Positions 30,820 through 33,672 of a stretch of 33,672 nt of DNA are shown here, piece by piece; within the stretch, counting starts at the first letter, position 1; every line of letters starts with the position of its first letter. The translations under genes and the position numbers were made by a program. Under the pieces are notes generated by a model, which worked only from the letters and a program-made list of their open reading frames with translations, searched no databases and had not been told where the DNA came from. This DNA comes from a virus, in the IMG/VR virus record IMGVR_UViG_3300037010_000696, positions 1 through 33,672 of that record. The stretch is one strand, 5' to 3'.

Positions 30820-31074
30820 AACACAAACAGCCCGCTCGGCAGGCATCGCATGCGTCATCTTCAGCGCACACACCCGCTTGATGAGCTTGCGCCTGGCCGC
30901 CGTGGCTGCGCTATCAGTCAGCACATCGCGGATCACCAGGCGCACCAAAGCATCGGCGTCGCGCTGCAAGTGGTCAAGCCTCTCTGTATCGCCGTCCAGC
31001 ACCACAAGGCCCTGGCTGCGCAGTTGCTGTTGCAGCGGCGCAGAAAGCGCGCCAAAGTTCAGTTCTAGGTTCAT
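30814..31074 (-). CDS. cassette gene 2, unknown function
   Basis: An 86-residue protein from ATG 31074 with GGAG upstream (MNLELNFGALSAPLQQQLRSQGL, later RLVIRDVLTDSAATAARRKLIKRV). The frame is open back to 31116, but that start lies inside attC. Mostly helical; no recognised domain. Its TAA is contained in the GTTAGGC box of attC 1, and it reads opposite to the attC orientation. Confidence 0.62.
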   Translation of the reverse strand: MNLELNFGALSAPLQQQLRSQGLVVLDGDTERLDHLQRDADALVRLVIRDVLTDSAATAARRKLIKRVCALKMTHAMPAERAVCVA

Positions 31075-31098
31075 TCTTCGCACTCCGGAAAAAGTGTT

Positions 31099-31172
31099 GC
31101 CTAACTGGTCGCTCAAGGCGACCTCCTACGGGCCTGCGGCCCTACGTCGGCGCCTTAGCTCCAACGTTATGC
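31099..31172 (+). other. attC: attC site 2
   Basis: R'' GCCTAAC (31099-31105), R' GTTATGC (31166-31172). L'' GTCGCTCAAGGCG pairs with L' CGCCTTAGC, with one extra C on the left arm, giving plus orientation. A GGGCC-centred hairpin forms the loop. Length 74 bp. Confidence 0.85.
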
Positions 31173-31484
31173 GTCCGCGCGCTGCTGCCGCGCAAAGCGC
31201 TCCAGCATCCGGGCTGCAATCGTGCTGTCGTCGCAGTTGTGCAGCGTGAATGTGGAGCCGTTTCGGCCTTCGACGCAGATCGCAAACGCGCGCTTGTCGG
31301 CCATCGCAGCGCGCAGGGCCGCGCAGATTTCCTCCAGGCCATTCAGCGCGTTATTCCAGCCCTTGTGGTGGCCGTCGCGGTAGGCGTGCTTCTCGCGGTC
31401 GCTGGTGGCTTCGGTCAGCCACATGCTGCACGTCTTGTCATACGCCGCCTGCTCGGGGTGGTCGGCATCGAATGGTTTGCTCAT
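31167..31484 (-). CDS. cassette gene 3b, unknown function
   Basis: A 105-residue protein (MSKPFDADHPEQAAYDKTCSMW start; DGHHKGWNNALNGLEEICAALRAAMADKR centre in segments). It is charged and looks like a genuine soluble protein. The ATG overlaps the stop of the 62-residue gene (CTATGA), so the two form a bicistronic cassette. Its TAA lies inside the GTTATGC box of attC 2. Reads against attC orientation. Confidence 0.68.
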   Translation of the reverse strand: MSKPFDADHPEQAAYDKTCSMWLTEATSDREKHAYRDGHHKGWNNALNGLEEICAALRAAMADKRAFAICVEGRNGSTFTLHNCDDSTIAARMLERFARQQRADA

Positions 31485-31669
31485 AGCAGGGTTCCTTCTC
31501 GTTTGTAGGGGTCAATGGCATAGGCCAGCGCCATGCGCAGGTCGCTTACCTTCTCGGCTTCATGGCCGTCGTCGGCTTCAATCGTCGCCAGCACATCGTC
31601 GCAATCGCGCAGCAGGCCAGCGAGTACGGCGTTTTCGTTGCGCAGTTCTTCAATCGTCGGTTCTCTCAT
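31481..31669 (-). CDS. cassette gene 3a, small coiled protein
   Basis: The product has 62 residues from ATG 31669, with AGAGG 6 nt before it (an ATG two codons earlier is possible). MREPTIEELRNENAVLAGLLRDCDDVLATIEADD in segments suggests a short coiled coil. First gene of the two-gene cassette between attC 2 and attC 3. No family recognised; the size and coupling recall a small regulator or toxin-antitoxin pair, without further support. Confidence 0.6.
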   Translation of the reverse strand: MREPTIEELRNENAVLAGLLRDCDDVLATIEADDGHEAEKVSDLRMALAYAIDPYKREGTLL

Positions 31670-31696
31670 CACCATCCTCTCGATTCGGTCAAAGAC

Positions 31697-31797
31697 GCCT
31701 AACCCCTCGTTCGAGGAGAGGCCCAACGGCGTGTTGCTGTGTCTCGCTACTCATGCTTGGTCAGCGCCGTTGGCCCGCCTCAACTCGAACGTTATGC
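31697..31797 (+). other. attC: attC site 3
   Basis: R'' GCCTAAC (31697-31703), R' GTTATGC (31791-31797). The arms CTCGTTCGAGG and CCTCAACTCGAAC pair with one extra C on the left. CCCAACGGCG and CGCCGTTGG extend the stem. Plus orientation, 101 bp. Confidence 0.83.
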
Positions 31798-31892
31798 CGC
31801 AGGTCCACCAGGGCGGCCGCCAGCGCAGCGCGCTCATCGGCGGTCAGCAGGTAGTGGTCCCACGGGTCCAGTTCACGCGGCGTGCGCCATAA
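31761..31892 (-). pseudogene. decapitated cassette ORF fragment
   Basis: An open frame of 43 codons (WRTPRELDPWDHYLLTADER, then AALAAALVDLRHN and a short basic end) stops at 31761-31763 inside attC 3. It has no start codon. Upstream it runs directly into the TAG and attI-like core of the neighbouring cassette. It looks like the C-terminal end of a cassette gene whose start and attC were lost at that junction. Confidence 0.6.
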
Positions 31893-31904
31893 CTACAAGT
31901 TAGG
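31882..31904 (+). repeat. second copy of the attI-like core
   Basis: A 23-bp sequence identical to 30249-30271, ending in GTTAGG. The upstream direct repeats of the first copy are absent here. It joins the truncated cassette ORF to the next cassette, marking a likely recombination joint. Confidence 0.75.
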
Positions 31905-32273
31905 GCTCTCTTCGTCGGGCGGGCTGTAGTCCCACTTCGCAATCAGCGCCATCGCTTGCGGCGGCAGCGGGTTCGCCACCAGCTCGGCCCGCGCCCGCAC
32001 CCAGCCTGCGCACAACTTGCCATCCAGCGGGCTGTGGCACAGAAACGGCCTTCCTTCGGCCGCAGCCTTCAGAAAGTCCATCTGCGTCTGCAAGCACCCG
32101 TTCGGCACGCTGCCAGGCTGGCATGCGCAGGTCTTGCACATCTCGTCGCGCAGTCCTGGGCCTTTCACGCCGTCGAGGCCCATTTCCGCCAGCCGGGCGC
32201 GGCCAAGCTCGGCCAGGCGTGCAGCGTTCTTGCCCATCGCGCGTCCCTCGGGTGTCACTCTGCCGTGTGTCAT
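31893..32273 (-). CDS. cassette gene 5, cysteine-rich protein
   Basis: A 126-residue protein from ATG 32273, with AAAGGA 7 nt upstream (an ATG two codons earlier is possible). The N-terminus is basic and helical (KNAARLAELGRARLAEMGLDG). The centre contains CKTCAC, GC, LCHS and LCAGW, six cysteines that could bind metal. The last residues before the TAG (SPNL) are encoded by the second attI-like core, as in cassette gene 1 (MPNL). No family assigned. Confidence 0.65.
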   Translation of the reverse strand: MTHGRVTPEGRAMGKNAARLAELGRARLAEMGLDGVKGPGLRDEMCKTCACQPGSVPNGCLQTQMDFLKAAAEGRPFLCHSPLDGKLCAGWVRARAELVANPLPPQAMALIAKWDYSPPDEESPNL

Positions 32274-32301
32274 GCCCATGTCCTTTCGCTTCGACTGCCA
32301 G

Positions 32302-32360
32302 CCCTAACTGGTCGCTCAAACGGACGGGCCTACGGCCCGCCGTTTAACTTTGCGTTGTGC
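32302..32360 (+). other. attC: attC site 4
   Basis: R'' CCCTAAC (32302-32308), R' GTTGTGC (32354-32360). L'' GTCGCTCAAACGG pairs with L' CCGTTTAAC with one extra C on the left, so plus orientation. The central GGGCC-TACG-GCCC closes the hairpin. 59 bp, near the minimum size for attC. Confidence 0.83.
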
Positions 32361-32509
32361 AGCACCATTGCTGCGTCGATTTCTGCGTCAACAACCGGCG
32401 CCGCTCGGGTGTCCCAGGCCCAGTCAGCGTCATGCTCGTCCCAGGCACAAATTGCCAATTCGCCGTGGCGCTGGTCTCTCAGCCAGCGGTAGCGCTCAGT
32501 CCATCTCAT
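32330..32509 (-). CDS. small acidic Trp-rich protein running into attC
   Basis: A 59-residue protein (MRWTERYRWLRDQRHGELAIC, then AWDEHDADWAWD). ATG 32509 overlaps the end of the 92-residue gene (TATGAGATGGACTGA), so it is coupled. The C-terminus is encoded by attC site 4 and stops at TAG 32330-32332. It is the last phage-side gene before the cassette array, or the gene of the outermost cassette. Function unknown. Confidence 0.6.
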   Translation of the reverse strand: MRWTERYRWLRDQRHGELAICAWDEHDADWAWDTRAAPVVDAEIDAAMVLHNAKLNGGP

Positions 32510-32774
32510 ACAAACCGTGGTCCCGGCAAATGCTGTCTATGCCAGGGCGTGCGCGCCAGGTGAACATCGCGCCTTCATGCACGCCCCGCGTGTAGTAGTA
32601 CGCCTGCCCCGGCAGGATGCGGCCTTTGTCAGCCTCGGCCGCGTCCAGCATCAGCAGTTGATCGGGCGTCAGGTCATGGCGGCCCATGCCGCAGTCGTGG
32701 AACAATTGCGTCGCGTCGCACCTGTAGTGCTTGCGTGCCTGCCGTAGTTCGTGTTTCAGTACCGTGCTTGTCAT
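32496..32774 (-). CDS. phage early-region protein, unknown
   Basis: A 92-residue protein from ATG 32774 (MTSTVLKHELRQARKHYRCDATQLFHDC). The centre GRILPGQAYYYTRGVHEGAMFTW and the end CRDHGLYEMD recall short phage proteins with a small treble-clef-like Cys pattern. The start shares a base with the leader ORF stop (TGATG). Function unknown. Confidence 0.62.
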   Translation of the reverse strand: MTSTVLKHELRQARKHYRCDATQLFHDCGMGRHDLTPDQLLMLDAAEADKGRILPGQAYYYTRGVHEGAMFTWRARPGIDSICRDHGLYEMD

Positions 32775-32854
32775 CACAAATCCCCTACTTCAACCAGCGC
32801 GCCTCCCCATGCCTGCCCGATAGGTATCGGCACCAGCTTTTCAAGGTCGATCAT
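32774..32854 (-). CDS. 26-residue leader ORF (MIDLEKLV type), right copy
   Basis: ATG 32854 overlaps the stop of the 185-residue gene (ATGA), and the TGA at 32774-32776 overlaps the next start. The product begins MIDLEKLVPIPIG and differs after residue 8 from the left copy at 30142. Overlaps at both ends suggest a translated coupling ORF. Confidence 0.45.
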   Translation of the reverse strand: MIDLEKLVPIPIGQAWGGALVEVGDL

Positions 32855-32855
32855 G
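32830..32855. repeat. 26-bp direct repeat, right copy
   Basis: Identical to 30118-30143. It covers the first eight codons of the right leader ORF. Confidence 0.85.
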
Positions 32856-33404
32856 CGTGTTCCCTCTTTCCTTCCATCTCTCCGCTCAGTTCTGGCGTAT
32901 GCCAGTCCCCGAGCTTGTGCCTCAATTGGTCTAGGCTGGGCTCCTTTGCCACAGGCGGGGGAGGGAGGGGGCTCAGTCGCATGAAGTGCGTGTAGGGTGT
33001 GGTGTAGCTGGCTGCTCTGGCTGAGCTTGGGGGAGGCACGGCGACATGCTTGCGCACCATCGCAATCATTTCCTTGGCCTGATCTTCATACTTCAGCCAA
33101 CGGTCGCCCCAAGGCTCGGGAATCGGACCACCTTCCCAAACGAGTTCGGTGCACGCCTCTTCTCCGCATTCGTTGGCGCAAAGCTCCCAGGCCAAAGGCA
33201 TCCACTCTTCGGCGTCTTCCCACTTGCTTGCCGGTACCGCCTGGGCCTGCTGGGCGAGGGCTGCGGAGATTTCCCGCTCGGCTTCCCAATACGTCCGCGT
33301 GCGGCTGTAGTCATCGCCCAGCGCATCGCGCTTGATGGCAAGAAGCTCCTGCGTCATTTCAAGGCCGGTGCGCAGCGCCTGCGCCAGTTGTTCGGTGGCT
33401 GTGG

Positions 33405-33408
<4 letters not shown>
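32851..33408 (-). CDS. phage early-region protein, unknown
   Basis: A 185-residue protein. It has helical, charged N-terminal repeats (MTTATEQLAQALRTGLEMTQELLAIKRD). An acidic Trp/Cys region (WEDAEEWMPLAWELCANECGEEAC) and a Pro-rich linker (LSPLPPPP) precede the end. No catalytic motif. The type is common in early operons of temperate phages of beta-proteobacteria. Coupled upstream (ATGA) to the Ala-Pro repeat gene and downstream to the leader ORF. Confidence 0.65.

Positions 33409-33672
<264 letters not shown>

Noticed and set aside
30719-32360. attC sites in minus orientation, matching the genes
   Set aside because: In each of the four sites the unpaired extra base lies in the left arm, as in the top strand of known attC sites, so the orientation is plus.

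Overview
The window is most of a temperate, long-tailed dsDNA phage (siphovirus type). Its likely host is a high-GC betaproteobacterium of the Burkholderiales. The grounds are the GC-rich codon use, the DUF4055-type portal, the DUF4224-plus-integrase pair and the two tRNA 3' halves. Late genes, an attP-like site and the integrase follow each other without interruption. This is the order of a free or circularised genome, because an integrated prophage would be broken at that site. Both window ends cut through genes.

Layout. 1-1466: a P63C-domain gene (minus, partial) diverges from an IS1-like DDE transposase across a highly symmetric intergenic region. 1549-3509: a zinc-motif protein in the place of a late antiterminator, an HNH remnant, two near-identical promoters, two small genes and a structured, mostly non-coding stretch. 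3510-10309: packaging and head genes (TerS, TerL, portal, minor head, scaffold, capsid). 10333-12356: an inserted pair, a deacetylase-like virion protein and a convergent hexapeptide acetyltransferase. 12500-24410: connectors, tail tube, tail chaperones with a GGGAAAC -1 frameshift site, a long tape measure and tail-tip or fibre genes, interrupted by an HNH endonuclease and a Rha regulator. 24468-27038: a lipoprotein beta-helix protein and the lysis cassette, with Rz1 fully embedded in Rz. 27040-28540: a small Cys protein, a metallophosphoesterase and a small ORF. 28541-28881: attP with two tRNA 3' halves and integrase arm-type repeats. 28882-30142, minus strand: integrase, DUF4224 and a leader peptide.

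The most unusual part is 30214-32360. It carries an integron-type attI-like site and four attC sites but no visible integron integrase. All four attC sites are in plus orientation, while every cassette gene reads on the minus strand. The cassette genes are therefore reversed relative to their attC sites and co-oriented with the phage leftward operon (33672 down to 28882). The array is bracketed by a 26-bp direct repeat that contains the start of a short leader ORF.

The second striking signal is CTCGAG. I count 24 copies in 27562-30026 and found none elsewhere in the window. The cluster is centred on the attP core.

The late genes are tightly coupled by ATGA, GTGA or TGATG overlaps. They are punctuated by many terminator-like hairpins, which would make processive antitermination necessary for full late expression. 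No repressor, Cro or replication gene lies in this window.
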